A model generated the notes under the pieces. The model was not told the DNA's origin, made no database searches, and was given only the letters and a program-made list of their open reading frames with translations. From contig NC_089462.1 in assembly GCF_029203305.1 (NCBI RefSeq), forward strand, positions 434,001 through 498,000: a DNA stretch of 64,000 nt, read 5' to 3'. A program made the translations under genes and the position numbers. The DNA comes from Yamadazyma tenuis (Eukaryota > Ascomycota > Pichiomycetes > Serinales > Debaryomycetaceae). Of the stretch, positions 29,913 through 39,890 are shown in pieces (positions within the stretch are counted from its first letter, which is position 1; the number at the start of each line of letters is the position of its first letter).

Positions 29913-30111
29913 GAAGACCAAGAAGAATCGGAAAACATCATCTCTTTCACTCCAGTTCTGAAAAAAACTACTTTCTACATGTACTTTACGGCAGTTTCAG
30001 CCAATATATAGCTAAAAGACAAATATTACCTACATCACCGTCTCGCGCATAGTACTACGTGGATTCCTCGCGGATTTTTCCCAGAAGATAACACTGCTGC
30101 GTGTACTTTAA

Positions 30112-31389
30112 ATGTTGAGAGGGAGATCGTTAAGGCCCAAGGAAACGTCCAAGGGATACTTGCCCGTGCCTGCTACGTTCAACAACTTCGTGAAGTTCAA
30201 GAAATCCAAATGGTCTCTTTGGATAACCACTTTGGTGGTGATTTTCTTATGGTTTAATCCACTTGGAATTCCCATGAATTTCATGCAAAAAAAATACCAC
30301 AGGCGGTATCCAGCTCCACATCCGTTCACAAGCCCTAACATGGTTACAACGTCGTCGAAGTACATCTTTCCTCCAGTCGAGCACGCCCAGTTGTTGCAAG
30401 AATTAGGTAGAAAGAAGTTGGTTGAGGAATCAAGGGTCAGAAGCGCCGACCATCCTGAAATCGACGTCAGTATCATTAGGTCGTTGAATAAGTATGATGA
30501 CCCAAACCCCTCTGTTCAGCTTGCCAAAGAAAAGGAAGAAAATGCAGTTCTGGGGCTTTCTGCCGCCAGAAATACCTTTAAGAATGGTGACAAGATTGTT
30601 TACAAGCCCAAATCGATGAAAAATTATCCCGAAATCATCGTCGTGACCGCCATCGATTTTGAAAAGTACTCATTGGCAGGCTTGACATCCATTGTGCAAA
30701 ATAGAATCGACTACGCCCACCAAAATAACTACGGGGTGTATGTGCGGTGGTATCAGGAATTCTTACCCAGAATCAACTCTTTCGCTAACTTTGATAACGA
30801 AGACAAAAGAAAGTGGATCCGGACCTTTTGTGTACGGGCTGCCATGTTTGCGTTCCCTCACGCCAAGTGGATCTGGTATTTGGACGAAGACGGGTTAATT
30901 ATGGACTTGAATATCAACTTGTGGGACTACGTATTGAAGGAAGAGTCCTTATCCCCAATAATGATACGAGAACAGCCCATTAACCCACAGAACGGAATCA
31001 TCAAAACATACAAGACGTCCAAGGCTTCTCACGTTCGGTTAATTGTAACACAATCAGACCAAAAGGTTGAAACAGAATCGTTTTTGTTGAAGAACGATGA
31101 GGTGGGAAGGTCGATTCTCGAGTTCTGGTCGTCAGACTTGTTTTTTGACTATCCTAACTTCCCCTACGGACCCGACTCAGCCTTGACACATATCTTGCAA
31201 TGGCATCCGTATTGCTTGAGTAGATCTGCTATCATTCCTGCCAAAACCATAGCTGCCAGAGACCCGCGTGCTGTTGGCTTTAGAGGAGACCACTTGACCT
31301 ACGCCAAAGGTGACTTTGTCGTGACATGGTCAGGATGCAAAGGCGAAAACTGTGAAAAGCTTCTAAACTCATATGTTAATCCGGAATAG
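30112..31389 (+). CDS. Alpha-1,6-mannosyltransferase of the MNN10/MNN11 family (GT34)
   Basis: This Golgi type II membrane enzyme of the M-Pol II complex elongates the N-glycan outer-chain backbone. The 425-residue protein has a short basic cytosolic tail, one membrane anchor (about 36-54) and a luminal domain with IIVVTAIDFEKYSLAGLTSIVQNR. The metal-binding motif is WIWYLDEDGLIMD; REQP, FFDYPNFPYGPDSALTHIL and VVTWSGCKG follow. These are typical of GT34 yeast proteins. The sequence alone does not tell Mnn10 from Mnn11, so no symbol is given. It converges with PSO2; the stops are about 50 bp apart. Confidence 0.92.
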   Translation: MLRGRSLRPKETSKGYLPVPATFNNFVKFKKSKWSLWITTLVVIFLWFNPLGIPMNFMQKKYHRRYPAPHPFTSPNMVTTSSKYIFPPVEHAQLLQELGRKKLVEESRVRSADHPEIDVSIIRSLNKYDDPNPSVQLAKEKEENAVLGLSAARNTFKNGDKIVYKPKSMKNYPEIIVVTAIDFEKYSLAGLTSIVQNRIDYAHQNNYGVYVRWYQEFLPRINSFANFDNEDKRKWIRTFCVRAAMFAFPHAKWIWYLDEDGLIMDLNINLWDYVLKEESLSPIMIREQPINPQNGIIKTYKTSKASHVRLIVTQSDQKVETESFLLKNDEVGRSILEFWSSDLFFDYPNFPYGPDSALTHILQWHPYCLSRSAIIPAKTIAARDPRAVGFRGDHLTYAKGDFVVTWSGCKGENCEKLLNSYVNPE

Positions 31390-31437
31390 ATTCTATAGAT
31401 TTTGGCTTGTATATTATTGCACAAATATTTCAATATT

Positions 31438-33687
31438 TCAAAAGTTGTCAATCGTCAACTGCTGGAATTTTTCACGAATGTGGGGATCAATAGATAGACA
31501 AGGGAGTTTGTCATAAGTCATACTATTAGTTTTGGGCGTTGGTCGACTGCCAGCCCGAAGTGCCTTGATGATGTTCCAATAGACGATATGGTTTTCCATG
31601 ATCTTTGGGCATTTGTCTTGGTTGACAGTGGGGATGATTTGATCGATGTTAAGGAATAATACAAAGTAAGTGAGCTCTCGGTATGAAGAGTGTTCACTGT
31701 AGGGGAAGGAGTAAATACGAAGGTCGTTTCGCTTTGATTGGCCCTTATTGAATGCCTTTTTAGCATCTATAGGGATTTGATAGGAAAATGGAGTATCGTT
31801 GAAGCAGGTTTCACATATTTGCGATAAGCCATTGTTTAGGTTTTCAGCAGAAGTATTGATTGGATCGGTTGATTCAAACTGTTCGAAACGAAATCCCGTC
31901 AGTTCGTCATAGGCATGCAGCCATCCGGTAGGTCGCAATGCAATACACCTCTCAAAGTGTTCATGATACTTGTTGTGTTTGAAGTAGTTCGAAACGTTTT
32001 CTAAAGCCTCCACAACCTCCATTGAAACAAGATGAATAATGCAGTCAGAACTATCGTCTCCTAGGTCGTTCTTAATGATGTGATCTTTGAAATACTCTAT
32101 CTCACAGGCATCCACAACTTCTGCATGATTGCCTCGGCTTTTAGCGTTGGAAACGTATATGGGACAGTTTATCTTCTTCAGAATGGCGATTGCTAACCTT
32201 TCCTTACCAATAATATACTTTCCCACCAAGATCAAAAACTTCTTCTTTGGTTTAGATGACTTGGACCCAAACTCCGTGATTCTGGATTGTCTCCCAAGGC
32301 CGAAACACTCTGTCATCAATCCGGGTTTATTGCCTTGACATAAATCATGAAACAACTGAGCAGCTTCCGAGCAAACGAGATCCTGCTTGGGAAAACGCCG
32401 CTGGAAGGACAAGTAGGTGGTATCCAAATACACTTTATCGAGAACATCAGTGGAATTCGGAAGGGTAAACCTTTCGAGAGATTTATGTTGAATCATTTGT
32501 TTATTGACACGAAAGTCTCCACAATGCAAGTACTTCTTGGAAGATGCCATTGTAGACTTCGATTCAAATAAGAAGATTCCTGAGCCCGGACAGTGGTTTG
32601 CCTCCATCATGGTGACATAGATTCCTTCAATGTCCATTTCACTGACCTTCTCAAACGCTGGGGACATCGAGTCAAACCGCATTACTCGGTATAGCACATC
32701 AAACTCAAGAGATTCGATGAACCTGGGATCAATTCCAAACTTCAACGTCAAAAGATTTCCAGTAGTCTTACTACAATAGATCAAAGGTCGATACATTGAC
32801 TCATCTTTGAAGTCATCAACACTTTCAAACACTCGTTCATAGCACCACTTTTTGCTGATGCCTCCGTAGTGGTCTGCGTGGAAGTGACTGAGAAAGTATA
32901 TCTCCATCTCTGGATCGGGTGAGTAGTTGAATGCATCCATTGATATCGAATATGAGTGGGTACCCGTAACAGGGAATGTTAAGGTTTTCAACTCAGGTAT
33001 CGGCTTTCTTTTGCTTTTGTTAGGGAGAGATTTAGGTGGTGCAAGTGACTTTGGAGCAGGAACCTGGTCTTCTCTGTTTTTGAACAGTGGTTCTTTCTTA
33101 AGCATGGGAGCATCCCTGTTCATGGGCATTCGACTTGGTCTTGTGGTTTGTACGGTAGTTGAAGCTCTTTGTTCCAAGCACTGATTTGAATGCTCTATAC
33201 GAGAAGCCTCCGGAACTCCACCCAAGAACACAAAACAGAAGGGGCAGCACACTTCTGAGACGCTCCTAAGTTCCATATGCTTAATGTGATCTATTTCCAA
33301 CCTTGTGCCCTTGCTGGAGGACGAAATGTCGCTGAGGATATGGAAACAATATTCGTTTTCGTCCTGCGAATGGTAGTTGAGATCGATGTCATTCTCGTTC
33401 CACGGCACGTAGTCTTCATCTTCACTGGAGTTATAGTAGTCGAGCTCAAGGAGCTCGCCCTCATGTTCGGAGCTCTCATCATCCTCTGTGTCACTAAACT
33501 CACTCTTGATCTGAAGTTCACTCTCGCGCTCCATCTTCACATACGCGCTATCAGGTCTATCACCCTCACCTTGCACCAGATCAGACATTGTCAAGTCGAC
33601 AAAGTCCATCTCGATCTTCTCGCGCTTCACGACACGTACGTCGAATATCAGCGGTTGTCGCTTTGCTCTAGGCGTACCTGTTACCAT
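31438..33687 (-). CDS. PSO2: PSO2/SNM1 DNA interstrand-crosslink repair nuclease
   Basis: This is a nuclear 5' exonuclease of the metallo-beta-lactamase/beta-CASP superfamily that processes crosslinks. The 749-residue protein has an acidic N-terminus. A UBZ4-like zinc finger follows (C148, C151, H166, C170) and a linker rich in Lys/Pro. The catalytic domain contains FLSHFHADHYGG (H268, H270, D272, H273), MEANHCPGSGIFLFES, YLHCGDFRVN, VYLDTTYL and the C-terminal FPYSEHSSYREL (DRMBL region). Order and length fit Pso2/Snm1A. It starts 90 bp from the divergent ARL2-like gene. Confidence 0.95.
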   Translation of the reverse strand: MVTGTPRAKRQPLIFDVRVVKREKIEMDFVDLTMSDLVQGEGDRPDSAYVKMERESELQIKSEFSDTEDDESSEHEGELLELDYYNSSEDEDYVPWNENDIDLNYHSQDENEYCFHILSDISSSSKGTRLEIDHIKHMELRSVSEVCCPFCFVFLGGVPEASRIEHSNQCLEQRASTTVQTTRPSRMPMNRDAPMLKKEPLFKNREDQVPAPKSLAPPKSLPNKSKRKPIPELKTLTFPVTGTHSYSISMDAFNYSPDPEMEIYFLSHFHADHYGGISKKWCYERVFESVDDFKDESMYRPLIYCSKTTGNLLTLKFGIDPRFIESLEFDVLYRVMRFDSMSPAFEKVSEMDIEGIYVTMMEANHCPGSGIFLFESKSTMASSKKYLHCGDFRVNKQMIQHKSLERFTLPNSTDVLDKVYLDTTYLSFQRRFPKQDLVCSEAAQLFHDLCQGNKPGLMTECFGLGRQSRITEFGSKSSKPKKKFLILVGKYIIGKERLAIAILKKINCPIYVSNAKSRGNHAEVVDACEIEYFKDHIIKNDLGDDSSDCIIHLVSMEVVEALENVSNYFKHNKYHEHFERCIALRPTGWLHAYDELTGFRFEQFESTDPINTSAENLNNGLSQICETCFNDTPFSYQIPIDAKKAFNKGQSKRNDLRIYSFPYSEHSSYRELTYFVLFLNIDQIIPTVNQDKCPKIMENHIVYWNIIKALRAGSRPTPKTNSMTYDKLPCLSIDPHIREKFQQLTIDNF

Positions 33688-33777
33688 ATGTTCAGGTGTT
33701 GCACTCGATCAGTTTTCGCAGCGGTGCGACTTGATGCGGTGCGACTGATTTTCAGATATTGTATCTCTGTGTTGGCT

Positions 33778-34338
33778 ATGGGACTCCTCAGCATCATCAG
33801 AAAACAAAAGTCCAAAGATAGGGAGCTACGTGTGCTTGTGTTGGGACTCGATAACGCCGGCAAGACCACCATCGTCAAACAATGGCTCCATGAAGACATC
33901 ACAGAAGTGTCTCCCACCATGGGCTTCAACATCAGTACCATCACTCACGGTGGTTACACGTTAAACATCTGGGACGTGGGCGGGCAGTCCAGTCTCCGGC
34001 CGTTCTGGGGAAACTATTTTGAAAAGACAAACATCATTATATGGGTGGTGGACTGTTTGGCAGTGGAACGCATCAAGGAGTCTTTTGAAGAACTCGAGCA
34101 CAAAATTCTCACCCAAAACAAAGTGGGCTCAGATGTGGCATTGCTCATACTCATGAATAAAGTGGACTTGGTACCGGACCCGGCAGCGCTCAGGACAAAT
34201 TTGCTTGCGCAGCTCGACCTCCAACGCCGCGTTCCGCCATCCACCGCGTGGGGCGTGCAAATGGTTAGTGGGAAGACAGGCGATGGGATTCTAAACGCCC
34301 TTGGGTGGTGCGTGAGCGAGAAGGGGGCGACTAGGTAA
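33778..34338 (+). CDS. CIN4: ARL2/CIN4 small GTPase (tubulin folding)
   Basis: This Arf-like GTPase works with tubulin cofactors in beta-tubulin folding and microtubule stability. The 186-residue protein begins MGLLSIIRKQK, as ARL2 does, with Gly2 available for N-acylation. It carries GLDNAGKT (23-30), PTMGFNI (switch 1), WDVGGQ (65-70) and NKVD (127-130). VVDCLAVERIKES departs from the usual VVDSADRxR. Effector-facing residues FWGNYFE are kept. The frame extends 500 bases further upstream without support, so I used the ATG that gives the canonical N-terminus. Confidence 0.93.
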   Translation: MGLLSIIRKQKSKDRELRVLVLGLDNAGKTTIVKQWLHEDITEVSPTMGFNISTITHGGYTLNIWDVGGQSSLRPFWGNYFEKTNIIIWVVDCLAVERIKESFEELEHKILTQNKVGSDVALLILMNKVDLVPDPAALRTNLLAQLDLQRRVPPSTAWGVQMVSGKTGDGILNALGWCVSEKGATR

Positions 34339-34947
34339 AACCTTAATGTTCTCCCGGGATATGCGAGCGGTTTCGCGACCGCTTGTTGCCTGATCCCCTT
34401 CTGTTTTTCCATACTCCCACAATTCGTGCTGCCGATGAGGTACCGCGTATTGTTGGCTCAACGCACGTCTATTGTATTTTAGTGCGACGCGAAACGCGAC
34501 GGGCGCTTCTGTCTGGCGCTCATCTCCAAATTGCTGCTCCTGCGACACCAAATGTTAGCTGAAACTGGGTAAATTCGGGCTGCGTACAGGGATTGGCTGC
34601 AAGGTTCGCAAACCGTCTGCTTTAAAGCGTATTTCACACGAATGTTTGTTTGGGGTAACCTTTTCGTTTCCTGCCCAACAGCAATGTTTTCTCGAGGCTC
34701 ATTCGGTAATCTGAGAATCAGAATCGTGAATTAGGCTTTGACTTTGGAAATAAATAAATATTTCACCGTTCCTTGCAAATTATTTTTTGCTAAGTACCGA
34801 TATTTTACAGCTTTCACTTCATCCCATAGGTTTTTCCAACTTCGGCGTCGCAAGTTATAAGTACTACCAGGCTCCTTGCATTTCTATTCCAAACGCTTTC
34901 CTTGCAGTGAATTTTTTTTTCAAGCAGAGTTTGGACCTTCCTTCATC
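34339..34947. other. Upstream region of the 1046-aa orphan gene
   Basis: This is a 609-bp spacer after the ARL2-like gene. It has AT-rich stretches around 34745-34790 and a T-run at 34912-34920 in the probable leader. No other gene or RNA was recognised. Confidence 0.5.
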
Positions 34948-37900
34948 ATGGCCCCAACTGTTTCTTCGGCTCCTGTTGCTATAGTGTCGTCCTCAGACAC
35001 TCCTCTGGAATTAATCACTCAACTTGTGGAAGTGGAAAACGATGAAAATAACAACTTGATTCAAATCTTGGGTATTCTTAGACCCTCCAACTCTTCTCAA
35101 ACTTCCATCACCTCCTTTATCAGGGGTTTGTTTACCAAAAACAAAACCTTATTAAAGCTCCTCGATCAATGTTCCAAAAGTCTTGAGGCCATTAATGATC
35201 TTAATGACGAGAAACAGGTTTTCAAGCACTTCATCAATGAATTTCTCATGTGGTTGAATGACGACGTTTTGATCCTATTCAACAAATTCAGAGCATGTCT
35301 TGAGTCGCCAGATTTGGCTAAGAGCTATCCCAACGATAGCATTTACTTCAGTAAGCCTATCATGCATCTTTCAAACTACATCAAGTTCATTGACAGTGCT
35401 GTCAAAATCGTCAGAAATCCATATATTGTTGAGCAATTGAAGAGCTACCGAGACGAATGTGACAAATGCCTCCAGGACTATGTGGAATACAGCGACAGTT
35501 CAAGGCTCGTGAATATAAACTTTAATCAAGTGCAACTTTTCGGTGATTCCAATAACATCAAGAATTATGCGGACAATGTTTGCAGCTACTTCAAAGTCAC
35601 CCAAATTGTGGAGCGATCAAAGAACACCCGTTTGGTGCTTGAGAACGCTCGTCATAAGACGCACATTGAATTGTTGTTGGTGAACTTGAATGGCTTATCG
35701 TGTCAACCCTACAATGCCTTAGCTTTGTTGTGCATTTCACCCGATAACTCTTCGAGAACATTGATGTTCCCACCATTTCGGCTCAATGAGCTTAGTTTGA
35801 GCTATAGCAACTCTAACTGTCAGTTAATCTTGAAGTCTATCCGCTTCACAGCCAAAAATAATTCCAGACTGACTGATAAACTTATTATCAATTGCCCAGA
35901 TGATGACTTCTTGGCCGAATGGGTGAAAAAGTTATCCACCATATTTCCACTTACTGACTCTCTGTCACCTATCAACTCTTACTTTCAGATGAAGTTGAAT
36001 GAGAGCCCTCAAATTAAAATGGCTGGTTTGGGTATTGACATGTTATCGGACTCTTCTCATAGTGAAGAAAGTGACACTGAAGGCTTACATAAAAAGTCCA
36101 CTCCAAAGTCAGACTCTTCACCTGACGCCCCACAAACCGCATTCAAAGAATTGATTTCTTCTCCATCATTATCTGCTCCTGTGCCTACTTTACAAGTGCC
36201 TAAGCAGTTAAGATCTGTTTCATGCTCTTCTCAGAGCTCTTCTATTGTTGTGTTTAACCAGCCTGTGATACCACCTTTCGTTAAACTGTCGGCTAATTCG
36301 GCAGTCTCATCTCCAACTGATTCGTTTAGGTCAGTTGGTTCTTATGAATCTACTAATTCTACTTCAATCCCCAGACCTAATTATGACAGAAGTTTATCTG
36401 CTCAAACAAAAGGTTTTATTATTCAGAACAATTTGCAAGTTCAAAATATTCGTACTGGTGTACCAGTGACAAATGAGCAACCTCAACAAAGACCGGTTTC
36501 TTCTTCTGCAGAAATCCAAGTTGAAAGTGAATACGAAAAGGAAAATGTTGATCCTGTAAAATCAGAAGCTCAAGATACAAAGAAAGATAAAGCTTCTAGT
36601 ATCGACATCTCTAACTTTGGTAAGAACCACAATCCTTCATTCAGTGTTCACAAAGGATTAAACCAGATGTTGGAAGAGAATGAAAGGCCAAAATCCAAAT
36701 TCTTCGACTTCTTCAAGAAATCCAACAGAACCCCTAATTTGGCTCATCCTTCTGCTACTCCTAAAATCGCTTCCAATTCCAGAAAATCCAATTCGAACAT
36801 CCATAAGTTGAACATCAACACCCTGATTCCAATGGACTCAGACTCCGATACCATTCCATTGTCTGCTGCTTCTGCTGTATCAAATGTCTCTACTGTTTCG
36901 CAAACTAAATCCAGTGCTTCATTGACTCAACATGCAAACGGATCAGGAACAGCATTTGCATTGCCATCTTCAACTTCAACATACTTCTTCAGACAATACA
37001 AGGATGCCAACTCCTCTACGAGAAATGAGGAAGCAATCAAGGAAGCTAGCTTGTCTGTCCCCCAAGAATTGAAGAATGTGATCAATGATGAGAACTCTAT
37101 TGACTTCTACATTTCACCTACTTCTCCAAAAGCTTTGAAAGTGTCAAAGTGGAAGGCTAAGTACGGAAAATGGGAAATGTTGACTTTGAATGAAAATGTT
37201 TTCATCAAGATTGTTGTTAACTACGATCACCACAGCTCTTGGATGATCTTTTTCAAGGAAGAATACGATGCTGAATATGAAGAGGAAGTCGACAAGCCTA
37301 TTTTGCTTTTGGAGATGAATTCTGAGACTGACATCAGCCAGTCTTCAGCTCTCGACGTTCAAATTTCTGCCAAAAATAGTATCACAAATGAAGTTCTTTT
37401 GGTAATGGTTAGATGTTCTACCAACAATTTGGCTCAAGCTATTGTCTCCAATGTTAGTAACATAAAAGGAGCTTTAGCACCAAAGAAGTTGAAACTGAAA
37501 GCTTCCTACGGATCTTCCATTGGCGGATCAAAGCAAACTATCGCTTCATCTGTTATGGAAAACAATAGAGGTGTCACCAGCAAATCGTCTACTGTCACCA
37601 GCTTTGACTCTTCTGTTCGTGGTGACGACAACAACAAAACCTATGGCAATTCCCAGTTAACTAGAGATCTTTCTATGGCTTCTATTAGCTCAGAGGATAT
37701 CACTAATGCTGCAATTATGTCCAATCCAGAGAATGGCAGATTACTTTTGCTTACTAACATGAAGATTAGATTGCAAAAGCTGTTGGGAGGATATGAGCAG
37801 GTGAACAATCCTTCATCTTGGAAGATTTTGTCCATGTTCTCCTTGAGCATATATGGTATTTCCGATACGTTCACCGACAAAAACTACTTCAGTATTGTGT

Positions 37901-38088
37901 TGGAAAGAAATGGGAATCTCAATGAAGATGGCGAGGAATATAGTTGGTTGATCTGTGAAGATGAAGTGCTCGACAGGATCGAGAGAATTGGAAAAGCTGG
38001 TTTGTTGGTCAAAGTTTCTGATGATGACTTGTTCATGATTGAATGTAAGGGTAAGAAAGAGCTAAAGCAGCTTTATGAAGTGTTTTAA
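34948..38088 (+). CDS. Large Ser-rich protein with DH/PH-like N-terminus and C-terminal PH-like modules, function unknown
   Basis: I do not recognise a named homologue. The 1046-residue protein starts at the ATG at 34948; the longer frame begins at TTG. Residues 20-190 are helical and resemble a Dbl-homology fold (KTLLKLLDQCSKSLEAINDL, PIMHLSNYIKFIDSAVKI). Residues about 205-325 look like a PH domain ending in FLAEWVKKLSTIF. A long Ser/Thr/Pro-rich, probably disordered region spans 345-690, with phosphosite-like SP and SxxS clusters and a KSKFFDFFKKS segment. Two further PH-like parts follow (about 725-850, starting WKAKYGKWEMLTL, and 925-1046). A Rho-GEF or cell-polarity scaffold role is a guess from architecture only. 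Confidence 0.85.
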   Translation: MAPTVSSAPVAIVSSSDTPLELITQLVEVENDENNNLIQILGILRPSNSSQTSITSFIRGLFTKNKTLLKLLDQCSKSLEAINDLNDEKQVFKHFINEFLMWLNDDVLILFNKFRACLESPDLAKSYPNDSIYFSKPIMHLSNYIKFIDSAVKIVRNPYIVEQLKSYRDECDKCLQDYVEYSDSSRLVNINFNQVQLFGDSNNIKNYADNVCSYFKVTQIVERSKNTRLVLENARHKTHIELLLVNLNGLSCQPYNALALLCISPDNSSRTLMFPPFRLNELSLSYSNSNCQLILKSIRFTAKNNSRLTDKLIINCPDDDFLAEWVKKLSTIFPLTDSLSPINSYFQMKLNESPQIKMAGLGIDMLSDSSHSEESDTEGLHKKSTPKSDSSPDAPQTAFKELISSPSLSAPVPTLQVPKQLRSVSCSSQSSSIVVFNQPVIPPFVKLSANSAVSSPTDSFRSVGSYESTNSTSIPRPNYDRSLSAQTKGFIIQNNLQVQNIRTGVPVTNEQPQQRPVSSSAEIQVESEYEKENVDPVKSEAQDTKKDKASSIDISNFGKNHNPSFSVHKGLNQMLEENERPKSKFFDFFKKSNRTPNLAHPSATPKIASNSRKSNSNIHKLNINTLIPMDSDSDTIPLSAASAVSNVSTVSQTKSSASLTQHANGSGTAFALPSSTSTYFFRQYKDANSSTRNEEAIKEASLSVPQELKNVINDENSIDFYISPTSPKALKVSKWKAKYGKWEMLTLNENVFIKIVVNYDHHSSWMIFFKEEYDAEYEEEVDKPILLLEMNSETDISQSSALDVQISAKNSITNEVLLVMVRCSTNNLAQAIVSNVSNIKGALAPKKLKLKASYGSSIGGSKQTIASSVMENNRGVTSKSSTVTSFDSSVRGDDNNKTYGNSQLTRDLSMASISSEDITNAAIMSNPENGRLLLLTNMKIRLQKLLGGYEQVNNPSSWKILSMFSLSIYGISDTFTDKNYFSIVLERNGNLNEDGEEYSWLICEDEVLDRIERIGKAGLLVKVSDDDLFMIECKGKKELKQLYEVF

Positions 38089-38198
38089 TTTATGTGTATA
38101 TAACGAGTTTACTTCGAGATTAATTTTAAAATAGATATTTAATGGTAAAATAGTTTCAATTAATTCGCAGCCACCACAAACAGCATCCGTAAACACAA

Positions 38199-39851
38199 AT
38201 GCAGTTTTTCATCATTTTTATTTACTTGCTGTTGGGAGTGGTTTTGGCATCTAAAAGATCGGGCTCTTCCTCTCCCAAGGATATTTCCACCATTAAAGTC
38301 ATTGGAAACAAGTTTGTCAACGAAAAAGGGTACCAATTTTACATCAAGGGTATTGCGTACCAAAAACTGAGGGAACAAGGTGATAACTTTCAAATTTCAG
38401 ATGGAGTAGGATATATTGATCCATTAGCAAACTCCCAAACCTGTCTTCGAGACTTGGAGTACTTGGAAAAGCTTAACATCAACGTTGTTAGAGTGTACCA
38501 TATTGATCCTAACAAAAACCACGATGCTTGTATGAACGCATTTGCAACCAAAGGCATTTATGTTTTATGTGACTTGCCAGAACCAGAAACTTCCATCAAC
38601 CGCAACAACCCGGCTTGGGACATTGATCTTTACGACCGGTATTCGGCGGTGATTGACTCGATGCACAATTATAAGAATGTGTTGGGGTTCATTGCAGGAA
38701 ATGAAGTCACAAACACAATTGCAAACGTAGATGCATCCCCTTTTGTGAAAGCAGCCATCCGGGATGCAAAGAAGTACATCCACAGTAAGGGTTACAGAAA
38801 GATCCCTGTTGGATATACTGCTAATGACGACTCAAGAATTCGAACTGACCTTTCCAACTACTTTGTGTGTGGTGATGAGGAATGGGCCAAAGCCGATTTC
38901 TTCGGTTTGAACATGTACGAGTGGTGTGGATACTCCACTTATACTACTTCCGGATATAGAGACAGGACCCTCGAGTACCTCAATTTCCAAACCCCAATTT
39001 TTTTCAGTGAATTTGGCTGCAACACCATTAATCCCAGACCATTTACAGAAATAGAAGCACTTTATGGGTTGACCATGAGCAAAGTGTGGTCTGGAGGGAT
39101 CGCATATGAGTACTTTCAACACGAAAGAAACTACGGAGTGGTGCAGGAAAACCCAGACGGGTCAGTGACTGCTTTGGAAGACTTTTACACCTTAAGTATG
39201 AGGTTCGGTACCAACAGTCCGAAGATTATAAAAGTCACCAACGAAACCACTCCTATCAATTCAGAATGTCTACAAAGCAAGTACTGGCATGGTTCAGAAA
39301 AATTACCCCAAACCCCTGATAGAGGCAAATGTGAGTGTTTGCAGTCCACTTTATCTTGCATTATGACACCATTTCAAGAGGTGAAAGAACAGGAATTGCT
39401 CAACGAAGTATGTACCAAGGTGGACTGTTCCGAGATTACTGCAAATGGAGAACTAGGTAAGTATGGAGCTCTCTCAGATTGTAGTTTGAATCAGAGAGTG
39501 TCTTTTTCACTCAACAAGTTCTACAAACAGAATGGCAGTAAAGAACTGGAATGTTCTTTCGACAAACGGGCAGTTTTGGTGTCAAACAATGACCAATATG
39601 ATATTAAGACCATCACCGTGAGAGATGGTAGAACTTGTGAAGAAGCCCTAGAAGGTGTTAAAGATTTGACTAATCCTAACAAAGACATCTACGAAAAACA
39701 CTTAAAAGAGATGCCCAATGGGGAGTTTGGATTTTCCAAAGAACCAGGCAACCACACGGATACCACGAGTTCCAATGGTTCAAGCGGGAATAGTATTGGA
39801 CATTTGGTTGCGCTGATCATGTTGTTTTTAGTTCTCAAGTATTTTATTTGA
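38199..39851 (+). CDS. GPI-anchored GH72 beta-1,3-glucanosyltransferase (GAS/PHR family) with X8 domain
   Basis: This wall enzyme cuts and rejoins beta-1,3-glucan chains outside the plasma membrane. The 550-residue protein has a signal peptide (1-17) and the GH72 domain (about 30-340) with catalytic Glu169 in FIAGNEVTN and Glu271 in FFSEFGCN. A Cys-rich X8/CBM43 module follows (about 355-480), then a Ser/Asn-rich stretch and a hydrophobic C-terminus (about 532-550) typical of GPI attachment. Residue 57 is a CTG codon in YQK-x-REQG, probably Ser. Which GAS/PHR/PGA subgroup it belongs to is unclear. Its 3' end faces TIM21, 39 bp from that stop. Confidence 0.94.
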   Translation: MQFFIIFIYLLLGVVLASKRSGSSSPKDISTIKVIGNKFVNEKGYQFYIKGIAYQKLREQGDNFQISDGVGYIDPLANSQTCLRDLEYLEKLNINVVRVYHIDPNKNHDACMNAFATKGIYVLCDLPEPETSINRNNPAWDIDLYDRYSAVIDSMHNYKNVLGFIAGNEVTNTIANVDASPFVKAAIRDAKKYIHSKGYRKIPVGYTANDDSRIRTDLSNYFVCGDEEWAKADFFGLNMYEWCGYSTYTTSGYRDRTLEYLNFQTPIFFSEFGCNTINPRPFTEIEALYGLTMSKVWSGGIAYEYFQHERNYGVVQENPDGSVTALEDFYTLSMRFGTNSPKIIKVTNETTPINSECLQSKYWHGSEKLPQTPDRGKCECLQSTLSCIMTPFQEVKEQELLNEVCTKVDCSEITANGELGKYGALSDCSLNQRVSFSLNKFYKQNGSKELECSFDKRAVLVSNNDQYDIKTITVRDGRTCEEALEGVKDLTNPNKDIYEKHLKEMPNGEFGFSKEPGNHTDTTSSNGSSGNSIGHLVALIMLFLVLKYFI

Positions 39852-39890
39852 GTATGAGAGTGGTTGACTATATGTACAAGTAATATAAGA

